DNA of 64,000 nt. It comes from Pectinophora gossypiella (taxonomy: Eukaryota; Arthropoda; Insecta; Lepidoptera; Gelechiidae). Position numbers and translations under genes: made by a program. The notes below the pieces were generated by a model. It saw only the letters and a list, made by a program, of their open reading frames with translations, was not told the DNA's origin and made no database searches. Where the stretch lies: positions 13,990,604 to 14,054,603 of the forward strand of contig NC_065404.1 of NCBI RefSeq assembly GCF_024362695.1, given 5' to 3'. Each line of letters starts with the position of its first letter. The first letter of the stretch is position 1. Below, one piece after another: positions 41,938 through 54,595 of this stretch.

Positions 41938-43099
41938 CTAGTAGTGGTCCCGCAGGTCGATGTCGGGCACGAGGCGCTCGCTGGCGGCAGCGGCGCGCGG
42001 CGGCAGGTCGTTGCGCGGGTCCCGCGCCAGCCACGGGTGCCGCAGCACGTCCGCCGCCGACAGCCGCTCGCCCGCCTCGCGCCGCAGCAGCGAGCGGATC
42101 AGGCACTTGCCCCGCGACGACAGGCACTCCGGCACCACGAAGTACCCGCGAGAGATCTTCGCGAACAACGACGCGTGCTCGCTGTCGTTGAATGGATACC
42201 TATAACAAACGGAGAGAAAAGTTAGCTAATAATCTACTATGGCTGCATTAAGCACAGGAAAGGGCAAAACCTAAACAAAAAAAAAACCCCGTTCAGAAAA
42301 AAATCTCTTATCGCATTTTAAACAGATAGGCTCATTATGATAGGCCTCCACAAATTGTTGCGTTTTTACGAAAGTCGATCCAATTAATGATGGATCCGAT
42401 TGTCATTTGGGAGGGCAGATGTTCGCCGAAACAAAAACTCAGGTACTGGAACCCTTCCGGCGACAGGTGAGGGTGATTGCGGCGAAATCGGGATTTAGAA
42501 TATAAATTACGGGTGCGAGGGACCGAAAAAGGTAGAAAAGGAAGGCTCGCAAACGGCAGGTGCCTGCAGGCTTGAGTCGGGCGATGCAACGTCTTCGCCA
42601 CATGACCACGGCAGGTGCGGTGAAGATTTCACGAGGCGCGTTTATATGTGGGTGATATAATTGCTGGCCGTTGGCGCGTAACGGCCGACAGGTGATCATC
42701 CCGTCGCCAACGGTCGCCCGACCCTCGCTGCGATCTTTCAAAACGGTAAGTCCCACGCTAGCAGGTGAAGACGCCCACACTAACACCCTCTGTTGCCTTT
42801 TGTTCACGCGTGGCTTATTGCGCCTCGCCTAATTTTGTTTACTGTCCATCTATATTAATTCTGGGGTAAACAAATAAACAAAGCAAGTATATAGTTAAGT
42901 TCCTTACCTTCCAACGAGCATGGTGTATAGAATCACTCCTAGCGACCACATATCAGCGGCCCGCCCGGAGTAGGTGCGGTGCGCTCGCAAGATCTCAGGG
43001 GAGACGTAAGCCGGACACCCTCGCTTGTCTTGAAGCAAGTCTTCCTCAGGGTCGTCTAGCACTACCGCATCCTCCAACGACTCTAGCTTTAACGTCGTC
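41938..43099 (-). CDS. trbl: Tribbles pseudokinase, last two coding exons only
   Basis: Tribbles proteins are kinase-like scaffolds that bring substrates such as C/EBP to an E3 ubiquitin ligase. Two minus-strand exons join in phase: 43099-42908 and 42199-41938 (stop 41940-41938). The protein shows TLKLESLEDAVV, with the Tribbles SLE in place of the kinase DFG metal site, then GCPAYVSPEIL (SPE for APE), SYSG-like TYSGRAADMWSLGVILYTML, GRYPFNDSEHASLFAKI, CLIRSLLRRE and RLSAADVLRHPWL. The C-terminal tail ERLVPDIDLRDHY corresponds to the COP1-binding tail, which in vertebrates is DQLVPD-like; here Gln is replaced by Arg. The N-lobe and catalytic-loop exons (expected RDLKLRKF) were not found up to 64000, so the upstream intron is probably at least 20.9 kb. 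The gene is partial because of the window edge, not broken. Confidence 0.93.
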
Positions 43100-45611
43100 C
43101 TGAAACAAGAGGAAAACATGTTTAGACCCATTGAAGTCAATATATACGAGTAGGCTACAACTAATATTTCCTTTTGTTTGTGAGCCTATTTACAAAGTTG
43201 CATATAACTCAAGGGATATCAGTGGGCAACAAGCTGTCATGTCTCTATTATTTGATAATTCCGCAACGTAGGGTCCGTTTGACCGCGTCGCCGGGTCGAC
43301 TGCATCTGACGTGCATTGACCGATGACCCATATAAATCGCAAACGTTCACGTGACGCGCTCGGACCATTCTCCCGTGATACAAATGAACCTTTGTGCACA
43401 AAGCTTTGTCCGGGCGGCCTCTATTAGCGATTCACGCTAATTATATGAAACATAAAGGAAAACTGGGATAAATGTTGCAATGTACAGTGCGTATGCAACA
43501 GTAATGTCATGTAAATAATTACATAGCGCACCATAAAGCTGTTCGGTGACGCAATAGGTTTTGTTTCATCACATGCCGGGCTTTAGGCACCGTGTGCGAC
43601 CTCGTGTTTCACAGCCGCCGCATCGTTTCGAAATGCATTAAATGCACAGTTCGAAACAGTACACCGCTCGATGTATTATTGAATGTAAACTAACTCTGAT
43701 CCGGCGACACGAACGGGACTTTTGGTTTACGGTTTCATGGGAACGCTTTCGACCCGCAAATGTTTGTTTTACCCGCTACTGTCCACTGTACTCAGATTGA
43801 TTTATGCGTGTTGCCGTCGCCTACCTATCATGCAGTGGCAAAATAAACTACATGTAAAAATGAACGTTTAATTTTACTGGCGGAAAAATAAAAAATAAGT
43901 AATATGGCGAGTGTATGGAGGTGAAGGCGTGCAGGTGCGCGGTGGGCGGCGCCGTGCAGCGAAATCGACGTGCATTAATGCTTATAGGATATTTTTAGCT
44001 CTTTAATAATACTCCGAAGGGGAACGGTAAGTCAAATGAATTTAAAGAAGGGCTCCCTGTATATTTTAAAATAGAAGCAATTATCTAGGAGAGGATATTA
44101 CTTATTATTTCAGTCACGATTAAAGTGGCGTTTACAAATCGCAAGTTAGGTTGTGAAGAAACGTGTAAGTTTCGATTACGAGTGCGTATTCCGAAAGCTA
44201 GAGGCAATAAATATCAAGTTTGCTCAAAGCGCAGTTACAAAACCCGCAAGTTGCGGTCTCAGCGTTTGACAAATAGTGCGCGGACGCAACTCGGTGGATG
44301 ACGACTGACGACCGTCGAGAGATCTCACTCTCGCAGGTAATTCCAACTACGGCCATCATACGGCGTGTATTAAATAACGCAATGCGGTTGCGGCGATAAT
44401 TTGAGATGCAAGATAAACGAGATAGCAATTTATTATAATATAAATTTACAAATTGATCGGATCGTGACAATATGGAGCAGCTGGTTCCAAGTAAAGGTTA
44501 CTCTCGTTAAGACTGTCGCAACGATACATTCGGTAATCGCGTGAAATTTATCTAGGTGCAACACCTGCGAGTGCTGTTGGCCACTGCGAGTCACCAGTGG
44601 TATGATATTGGGAGTTAGAGTGCATTCAATTTACAAAGAGGTTGGTAGTTGGTGAGCGCTCGCGTCGCGTGGCTCGGAGTGTGGCAGCGCAGCCGCACGT
44701 GCCGGCTCGCGTGTGGCGACAGATCTGTGGGAACTAGTTGACGAAACTGTGACGTCACCCTGCAACTGCACTCCGGACCTTTTTTGTAATCCATCAGTGA
44801 GCGGAGCCGAATCCGGAGGGCGTCCTCGTATCCGTTTTAGGTCTCGACTGCGCAACTGATCCTAATTAAATCCCTACAGCGGCAAGGCTAAAGTGCGATG
44901 TCTGCAGTTGCAATCGATTCGGATTTCGCAACGTGTAAATAAGTTATACGGTGTCGTAACGCGGTCGGAAGGTTGGCCGGATTTCCGAGCATGTTCCGAG
45001 CGGTGGCCTCGAAGGATTCTCGCGGTGTCTCGGACGCGGGACAAGCGGCGAAAGGACAACGAGCCGCTTTACGCAACGAGCATTACGCAGGCGGTGCACC
45101 CGACACAGCCCTCACACCTCCACACACCACGCTAAACACAATCGTGACGTACCCAGCGCTCAAACACTCACATTACTAAATTGACTCACGTTTACAACTT
45201 CGCAACTAAGTTAACTAATATTATTTCGTTAATGTTACACGCTGCAAGCAACGTTCGAGTTTTCTTGGTCAAGTTGACTCGCGAGAGGCGTCGTCGACAA
45301 AGTAAATCGTGCAATAATATCGGCATTTAATGTCGCGTTGACATTTAGTCAATTAATATTGTCGTAATCCAAGATTTGTTGCATTGATCTATGATCTATA
45401 TAAAGGTGCGTGTGCATGCGGCGGGCGATGGAGCGGCGGCGGCGGCGTGTGGGAGATCGCCCACAATTAGCGGGATGCGCCGGCGTTTCGCAACTGCCGC
45501 CATTGCTCAACTCAACCCTGACAGTTTCGTAACAAACAATGGCAGTCATCGCAGATGCAGCACACACACATGCACTTCCTGCTCGAGTTTATATCGCCGC
45601 ATGACGAATGC

Positions 45612-47119
45612 TTGCGCAAGCGTAGGAAACGCTTTATGCGACGATACACTAAACTGGCCGGTTGCGAAAGGCTTTAATAGCCGTGTCAACAACGAGTAAT
45701 TCCTCGTTTGCACTAATATCGACCGTTTCTGAGCCCTACGGTGTACAGTTAGTCATAGGTTTTCGTAACGCGCATTGTAGGGACATGTGTGTCGCAAGCG
45801 CGTTGCCTCACCGCGAGATGCCGGGATAGGTTGGGAAACCATCCCGTGATGCCCAATTATATGTCGGCTTGCATTGCGCAATGCTACGCAGCGGATGCTT
45901 TATCATCCGATTGATAAGTTTCGCTAAACAAGGTGACTGAGATTTACAATTGATGCGTGAAACGGCAATGCTACCTCCTCGTGGCGAAATCTTGCGCAAT
46001 CTCCTTGACATTCAGCGTCAGGCAAGTTAATTGAGTGGCTACAAGTTTTTACTACAGGCAGTGAGAATACAGACCGCTAGATAACGGCATGCTATACACA
46101 CTAGAATTTAGGTCTCAAAACCGCACAGGCAGCGGCACAGTTTGCTTTATCGGAGCAGCGATAACGCAAGTCGAACTCAGTTTTGAAACCGAGCGTTGGG
46201 CCGCTTGCGAAAACGCTAATGTGAACATCGGTTGCAAAATTGTTTTAGTTTTAAAATCGAATGCAGCGACAATAGCACAGATGGGCCGCGGGCGCACCGT
46301 CACGCGGTGACATTGCGAGTAAGGAGATCGAGTGTAACTTGCCGCAGGCCGTATTTGGCAGGCGGGCGGCGTCCGCGCACAGGCCGTGTGTCACAATGGT
46401 GTGGATTATGAGCCGTTGCGATATGGCAGCATGTTGCAAGTCCGGGCGGCGGTCCAAGAGGCGCCGCCGAAATAATCCCGTGTTGCAACGCGCGGACTGC
46501 GGAACGGGCGCCAGCCACTCCAGAGCGGAGCCCGTTGCGCAAACACTACACTACCGCACGCAATTGGCCAATTGCGCACGTCGCTTCGCTTCCCAACGCA
46601 TGCTGCGACGTTTACGAAACTGACGATACCGTTCGACGACCCCGTCTATTACGCGAGCCTTGCGTAACAAAGAAAGCGCTCAGAATGCGTCCGCAAAAAG
46701 TATCCGAATCCTCATTGCTCTCCGTCCCGAATCGTTGCAATTACACCGTTACGTAGAAGTGTTAAATCCGGTGAGCGGTCGACTTTCTAACGCGGGGTCG
46801 GTGTACGCGGCGGCGTGTCGCAACAATTTCTCCGGCGTCGCGAACGAAGAAAGCGCGACCTCCGCAGCGTTTTGCAATCGCACGCCGCACGCTGCCGCGT
46901 CACCGGGCCGCGCGGGCGCAGCGGAGAAAGAGGGCCGCCGTAGAAAGCGTACATCGACCTGCCTGCTGACGGGCAATCAGCGAAACCGCAGGGCGGCTTG
47001 CAACAGATGCGCTAACAAGATTCCTGCGACTCCCGCCGACCGCAGCGGCACGAGCCGTTTAGCATAACAGCAGCGTTCCGCGTATGCCGGGATTGGGCAA
47101 GTGGGCCTGCGTTGCGCAA
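45612..47119. promoter_or_regulatory. Cluster of five TTGCGCAA (C/EBP-type) palindromes
   Basis: Exact TTGCGCAA sites at 45612-45619, 45874-45881 (inside ATTGCGCAAT, the ideal C/EBP palindrome), 45992-45999, 46535-46542 and 47112-47119. Many single-base relatives and half-sites lie between them (GTTGCGAAAG, CTTGCGAAAAC, GTTGCAACG, ATTGCGCACG). Two more exact sites lie at 52157-52164 and 56263-56270. C/EBP and related bZIP dimers bind this palindrome; enhancer function is inference. Confidence 0.5.
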
Positions 47120-50100
47120 GCCGTGATAAACGCGCGGCCGCATGTCACCGGCACTCGTGAAACACTTCCGTTCATTGACTCCTTCCCGATATAACCGTGT
47201 TCATTGGTCATGTCCGTTTCGAAATACTTTCGCCGGCGATATGTCACATGTGCAACGTGGGGACGCCAGCTTGCACAAAAACCACGCGCATCTCTTTCCT
47301 TGATCTTTAAGGGCTATTACAATGTCTCGCTCGCATTGAACAAGGAAAAAATCGGCGCCTTGCGACCCCTGCACATAACGAAAGAAATGTCGCAACCATC
47401 CTCGTAACTCGTATCTAATTTGAAGCTAGGAATTCTGTCGTGCAGGATATTACAGAAGAATCGACGGGTAACCGGCTCACTGGCACGTTTGCGTACTCAC
47501 TTTCATAACTCGTTGTTACGTTTTAAAGCGACTTTTCCAAGTGTTGGGAAACATACGGGTAAAAACCTGGAGCTCCCACATCGCGGACGAGTAATCATCG
47601 TCATTATGCCACGCAGAGAAAACTGTCGTGCGACAGATTGTGATTGGTTATGAAGATAGCTTTCACGCTAACGACGACACGCAACCGCACAAAAAGAATT
47701 CTCATCACGTTCTAACGAATCTCGTAATGATACCAGTAGGACACCTGGCGACAGGTGCGCGCGCCGCCCGCTCCGCGAGTTGTTGAGGCTGTCATTATGA
47801 CGATAACTAAAGGTTTGAGGGCAGCTGTACGTGTTTGTCGTCGACAGATGCGGTCTAGATCGGTCGATAAATAAAAAGAGCAAATCCACATCCGAGCGCG
47901 CCCGCGCAGTTTCCGCCGCGCGGCGCATGCAACCGGAATCTACTATTGTTTCACTCGGCAACCGTTTCCTCGCCTCTATTCGAGTCGGAAGTACGAATCG
48001 AGATGAATGCCTCGCTTCTGCATTTATTAGAAGTTCAATCTGCACTGTAAAGGTTGCACTCGCAATGTGAGCGAGGAAATCAGAGCGACGATTAATCATT
48101 AAGGCCGGGTTGCCGTGGCGACGCAAGAGCTTGCAATATGTAGCGAGTTAAAGTATTGCAAACTGCGACGAGGCAACGTGGCCCACTGGTAACTATTGGT
48201 TAACAGTCGATCTTAGGTGACGTAAAAATCGTGAAAAGACAATGCTTGGAGTTTACCTAGTGATTTATATGCGGCGGAGGTCCAAGTTCTAAACTTTAGT
48301 AATCCTAGTTTTGTAACGCTGGTACTTTTGCAAACGGTTTCGCGCACTCGGGCCGCGGTCCTTACGCTCCGTTTCATAATGGAGCTTGCACAAGTGTCGG
48401 AACAATCGCGCGTTTGTCTCTTACAAGTAGGTGTGGTGGACTAATGGGGTGCAATGCGTGCTGACTCTCACAGCCCACAGCTGGTGCTCTATATTATTGA
48501 AACCTCACAAGTAAAGCCACACGATAATTATAGGCATATAATTTGTTCACTAAGAGGCCAATGTGAACGGCTAACATTTCTTAAGCTTGGTCTTCGAAAA
48601 ATCTTCACCTTGATCCAACTTTTATGTGCCAACAATTTATTTTTACATTCATATCGAAAGACAGTACTAGAATACAGTACAAAGGCCAAAGGAATGAATG
48701 ACGCAGGATGGTTTCGAAAACGCGAAATAAGCGATGTTGCGATTCAACTTACGAAATACATTTGCCTCGTGGTTGCAGAAACGAGTGGGACGACAAATAG
48801 GATTTATCTTGACGATTTGTAACTATTACGAGATTAAATTAGATCTAAATTGACATAATGACATTATTTAAAGGAAACAAAGCTATGTTGATAAACTCGA
48901 CGTAAACAAAATTGGATAGGCATCTCAATTTGCGAAGTGAAAAATGTAGGGAGCGACGAATTAGTATGCAAGGTATTTTAGATAACAGTGCTGCTTTTAA
49001 CTCTTATCTGTGGAGCAGTTATCGCAATTCTTATCAACATTTCTCTATAATCTTATCTGTAGAAAAAAACTTCTAAAAATTTTCACCAGTTGTGAGTTGT
49101 TTATTTATTTAGTTGGCAACTTGATACGATAAGCAAATATTTTGTAATGAACTGGCACTGATATTCCACTGAGTTACACAATTCTACATTTATTGGTGTG
49201 TTGCGAAAATGTAACATTTGTATAATTGTTGTATTGTAATTCTATTGACATGGAAATTAGAAGACTACCGCTGCACGACATTCGCTGAGTGAACGCGCCA
49301 GCGCATAAATTATTTATGTTGTGCCAATAGTGGATGTCAACACGCATTGTCGCATGCTTGCGTCCTTACCACTCGAAATGGTTAGGGTTCGAATTTTGAA
49401 CAATAGTTGTTTGTAAATAGCATATTAACCGTGGGCCCTCGACAGGAGTACTACTTATATGGCAATGGTTATCACGAACTCTATCGAATCAGGAACAATA
49501 GTTTTAATACCCCGCGCTCCGTACGACCCCAATGGCGTTGCAGGTAGTACTTGCAGCGATAAGACACGCAAAAGCCTCTACTAAAAGTACTGTACTACTG
49601 GCGAATGCAACCGTATTGCCATGTATATCGTACATTATACTACAGCCCTTGTGAAGCACATGTGGAGTAGTAACGAAACCGTCAATGAACAAGGTACATG
49701 ACGGAATTATTTTGTAAGCTAGCATTATTGGTGCTCCAATATTAAGTGCTGTGGTATAAATAGAGTTTAGAATAATTGAGTCAGTAAATTAAAAATATAT
49801 GGCATACATCAACTAAATTTTTCGTCATATAAAGTATCGAGAAGTTTGTAAATAAATAACAAGTCGAATAAAAACTGCAATAAGAAATTGCGAGTTCGAA
49901 ACGAGTTTGTACCGTTACCGCTCTGAAACCGCCGAGTAAACAACCACTCTGATGGGACCAGTTACAAACGAGTTCCATTATTTATTGATTTCACGAAAAA
50001 ACTACCATTTCGCTGGCTGTTGACGAAATCTAATTGCATGTAGTACCTGACGAATATTTAGTTCGGAACGCTTATTTACATTTGAAAACAATGAACCCAA

Positions 50101-53100
50101 CCAACTATATTGCCTATAGGTCTGGTAACGTATACCACAACACTGAGGCATTCCAAATACCGTACGATTGTGTGAATTGAGAACGTGGATCGAATCCCAT
50201 TCGAATAAATCGCTGCTAGTTTGTAAACGATAGCTTCTGGGATCTGCGGACAATGCCCTTTACTTAGGAATATAAACAACTGGTGAGTTTATGACGAGTA
50301 TTGACGAGTTGTCCGGGTAGTCATAAGTCGCAACTCGTGGAATATACTGTCGACTTTACTGCGAAGAAATGATAATGTGGAACGAGACAGCGGTACTTTC
50401 TCACAGCCCGCCGAGTACCGTTTGGCGAAATGATACTAGGCCGATGAAAGTACAGATACTGTCGTATCGATGTACGAACTGACACGTAAGATAACGAAGA
50501 ATGCGACGGCCCCAAAAGGCGTGGAGCACAGCAGAATTTAAATACGCAATAGCTCAATTTCCAATTTTTTATCGCATGTACAATCTCTGGCTAGCGATGA
50601 GATCATAAAAGGATCAACGCTCTCCTCGAATGCCAAAGCAGTGATCAGCTACCCGCTCCACAAATTAAAGAGAGTCGCTCGCGGGCGGTCGTTCACCTCG
50701 CGATTACTTTTTCTAGATACAATGATGTAACTTGGAAAGTGCGGAAATGGTAATTTCTAAACAGTTACAGAATTGCCACGCAACGCCGTTTATTATATCA
50801 CAATTTCTGGCATCTTGCTCGCGGATGCGCGCCGGAGAAAGGTCAGTGAACTTGCGAAACTTACCTGTCATAGCGAGGGGAGCGAAACAAAAGCGGTGAT
50901 GCAACGGAAGAAAGTACGGAAACGAACGCACCGACAATTAGTTTCGTGCGCAATTTTCCCCAGATGAAACAATCGATTTGGAAATGGGAACTGGCGAGCT
51001 CAGAAGAGAAGTGCATGGGAACGACGGTCGCGACTTGCACAACAGCCGCTCTCAACGGAAGAGAGTGCGGGCGAAACGGCACATTGCGCTGATGCAATAA
51101 AGAAAGTGCGGAACTGAAGTAGGTTTTCTAAACCGGTGAACGTACTCGGCCATTAGCACTCGAATCATTCGCGTACACCGTACAGGCTCCAGCGGCCGCG
51201 GCCGACGACCTCCGGTGATGTCAGCACCAGCCGATGTTTTTCGCATGAAGTTTCTGAATGATACAATGCCTATGAGAGGAAAATAACGATGTGTAATCAC
51301 GCCCTGTCGAAGGGAAGGCATCATCGGGTGTTACATCAAGCTTTTGCTGTATTGCTGGAGTTCGCAATGAGTAGTTAGGTAACGAGTGTTGTCACACTTG
51401 TTTGTTGCAATTACAATGCTGATGTAATTCGTTCAATGTGCAAAACTGTCGGGGGATCGCAACGCAGTCGGTATTAGTGGTGTTAATTACTAGTTGAATT
51501 GACCGGTGACCTTAGTGGGTTGACAAAAAATTGTTTAAAAAGCGATATGTCAAGTTCAGCGGGTGCGAGGCCGATGCGCGGGCGCGGGAAGCGGGCCGGC
51601 GGGCGAGGGAGGGGCCGCGTTGACAATGAATGGCAAAGCACCGTTGTACTTGACCCAGTATTCGGGCCGTCAGCCGTCACGCCCGGTGCAACGCTGACGC
51701 GATTGATGATGCTCGTGACACGGGCAATCGCAACTACTTACCGCTGATTAATCTATTTTTACTTAGCACACATTTTGACACAACTAAGTTTAAAAGACCA
51801 TGGGTCTCATAAATAAAGGTTATAATTAAACAGCGTAATGAAACAAAGATGATTTTATGATACGTTTGACATTGACGTAGTAACCCACTTGGCACCACAT
51901 TCGGGGTCGTTTACGTCAATAAAGAAATATTTAACTTTAAGTGTCATGTCAGCGCAACCTAGCACGTCGGTGATGTCAGCCAGCGCTTCTCACGATTGTT
52001 TCGTTCAAAAATCTTTGGAAGAATTTTATATTTATAACATGGCACGTTATAGCCGTCGGAACAAACATAAAATAGATGTCGAAACGCATACAAAGTATCT
52101 CGCAAGCGGTTTCCGATACACATGTTGGCGGTAGATATGTACGAGTATGTGTGCCATTGCGCAAGGTCGCCGGCGCACCTGCGCGCCGCTGCAGTGACCG
52201 TTGCAGCTCCCACGACATACTTCAACACTCCATGAATATTCATACCCCTGAACTTATGGCAGGGTAGTCTCAGGAATTCGGGGTCGCGTACACCTGCCCG
52301 CGACCTTTGCTTCTGTTTAAGGGTCAAATTAATTCGTAACAAAAAACTGAAATGTCAATGTATATCGTTCGATTGAACAAAAAAGTATGTGCAGCTCCCC
52401 GCACCGCGCGCAGCGTCCGGCGGAGGCAAGCGCACTCGTAATCATCCAAGTGGGTTAAGGTTCCATCAAGGATTTATTGCGGCAAGCTCCGCTCCAAAAG
52501 CCGAGTGTTCGTTACCATGAGCTAACTGCACGTTGGTTCCGCTGCATTTGTCTACTAGTTTCTCAAATAAGTTTTTGTATTTATTTCTCAATTAGCTGCG
52601 ACATCCAGTCCGTCAATGTCTGCATGATGAATAACGCCATAACTTTGAATTGTTACTTCATTGCCATTTAAAGTGGTCCTATTTCATCCACCTGTCGTCG
52701 ACAGTTACGCATTGGACACAAAGGGAACGCGGACATCTTTTGTTTAATTAGCATCCAAAGAACAAAAGTAACTTGATCGTTGGACGCGTCCTTTTGTCCC
52801 AACACTTACGGTGTAACTTTCGGAATAACAACCATGTCCTTACTAAGGATTTTGAAACACAAAGGTACAATTGCCCGCAATATAAACAGGTTAATAAGTT
52901 TCAAAACGATCCAGATGTATTACAAAAGCGGTAGCACACAACGGTTTGGTAACTACATAGACGATTCTTTCGTAATTTGCATCGCAGCGTCCGGACCACT
53001 CGATTAATTGTTTCTATCAAACAACCAGTTGGTATTTCGTATTCTTTGTTTTATTGAAAAACGTGTACATTGTACAGTACTGGAGGGTGCTTGTGGAAAA

Positions 53101-54484
53101 AAATAAAGCTTGATAAATTGCTAACAACGTGTTGAGACAATGGCGCGCGGGTTTTAATGACTCGTGGAACTGAACGGGTTCCATACAAATATCAATTGTG
53201 TAGCCGTAATCGAGTTTTGTTTTTGGCAATCGAACAATCTGTCCTCGTAAGGTTATGTAACAAGTCGACCTCGCGTTTAATAGACTAACTTTATTGCTAC
53301 GCTAATCATTGGTCAAACTTCATTCTGCAAATGAGAGTCCCTGACACAAGTTTTATAAATGTTAGATGTTTGTAGTCACTTAGGTAAAGTACGAAAACGT
53401 ATTTGCTACTGGTTTTGGATACCTATTTGTTAATATAAGTAAACCGGGTAAGGTTTTCAATGTATTAATAAAAAGATGATGCGTATAATCGCTGTTGAAA
53501 GGACACATTATTTATATTTCGCAAAGTCAGCATAGATGAATGAAACGTGATGGAACACATTAGGAGACTTTACATAAGCAGCGGGAGTGGCATTCTGTGC
53601 GCGCAGGCGGCGGCAGATGTGCGCGCGCGCATTGTCCTGAACAAAGCCAGGTAGAGGACCCGCGCCATGTGCTACGTGTCACTTTTTCACCTTCTCTATA
53701 CATGTTTTACGTAAAAATTCAAAAAAACCTTTATAATCTGACCGAACAGATGCCCATGCACATGTCTCTATAAAAAAATCTGACTGATCACAACCCTGAG
53801 AAACTATAACTACTCCAGAATAAAACGCTCGAAACTTTTATATAATTAAAAATGTAATTTCCATAGCCGATGAAAATGTTTTGTTTTCGCAGCGAAACTA
53901 CGTTAAATTAATTACAATGGTTTCCCTTTGTTACAAAAGAGAGAAACGAATCGAATCCCAGTTATCAAAATTAATAACGGCAAAACCAATTTACTCTGTT
54001 CGCGTAATATCCTGCCGGCGGCGTTTATTGAGCTGCGTTTTATTTGTTTACGGCGGCCATACTGGATGTTGTACCCGGAATACCGCGCCGGGTTGTATTA
54101 TGAACCTCCTCCTTTCAATAATAACAGAATGCTATAAGAAAAGCCTAACCGAGGGCGCCGAGGGTACCTCTACCTCGTAAATGCTAAGGAAAGGATCGAA
54201 AAAACGGCAAATATTGACCTCGCAACAGATGTCGTAAGCCAAACTTTGGGACTGGTTATAAGTGCATTTGAATAAACACACGCTGTTCAATAGTAACCAA
54301 GCTTTGTTGACCTTACGTTGCTTATATCGAATGTCGGGATGTGTGCATGCAGATAGAGTTGTCAGCAGGTGACCAAACAATATAGGTAACTTTTTCTCAA
54401 CCGTGGTCTATAGAGCCAAGTAGATTATTTCACATCGTATCATTACCACACGCCAGACACTTCATTCTTAGTAGCGCATGTCCC

Positions 54485-54595
54485 CGAACCATTTAAGATT
54501 AAAGATCCAGAGGGGATGAGCTAAATCTAGCTACGAATTGGTGCGGGGCGGGGAGTTATCGTCCTACACGTATTATTCTTTATTCTATGGCAATA
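54485..54595 (+). repeat. Repeat family C fragment, the only clear repeat in the right-hand domain
   Basis: AGATTAAAGATCCAGAGG, GAGCTAAATCTAGCTACGAA, GGTGCGGGGCGGGGAGTTAT and TATTATTCTTTATTCTATGG match family C. It is truncated at its left end. Confidence 0.65.

Noticed and set aside
41896..42225. Plus-strand Arg/Ala/Pro-rich frames
   Set aside because: Antisense shadows of the last tribbles exon, of low complexity and with no homology I can recognise.
44631..44855. Minus-strand frame containing RDLK as a tribbles catalytic-loop exon
   Set aside because: The letters around RDLK do not fit the Tribbles loop (expected LRDLKLRKF), and there is no in-phase donor to join 43099.
46660..47067. 135-codon plus-strand frame
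   Set aside because: Composition-driven in CpG-rich DNA, with no domain, splice context or family resemblance.
47668..48126. 152-codon minus-strand frame
   Set aside because: The longest frame in the right domain, but it has no recognisable motif and sits in GC-rich non-coding sequence. Nothing supports a gene.
48454..48822. 122-codon plus-strand frame
   Set aside because: No known domain and no codon or splice evidence; probably chance.
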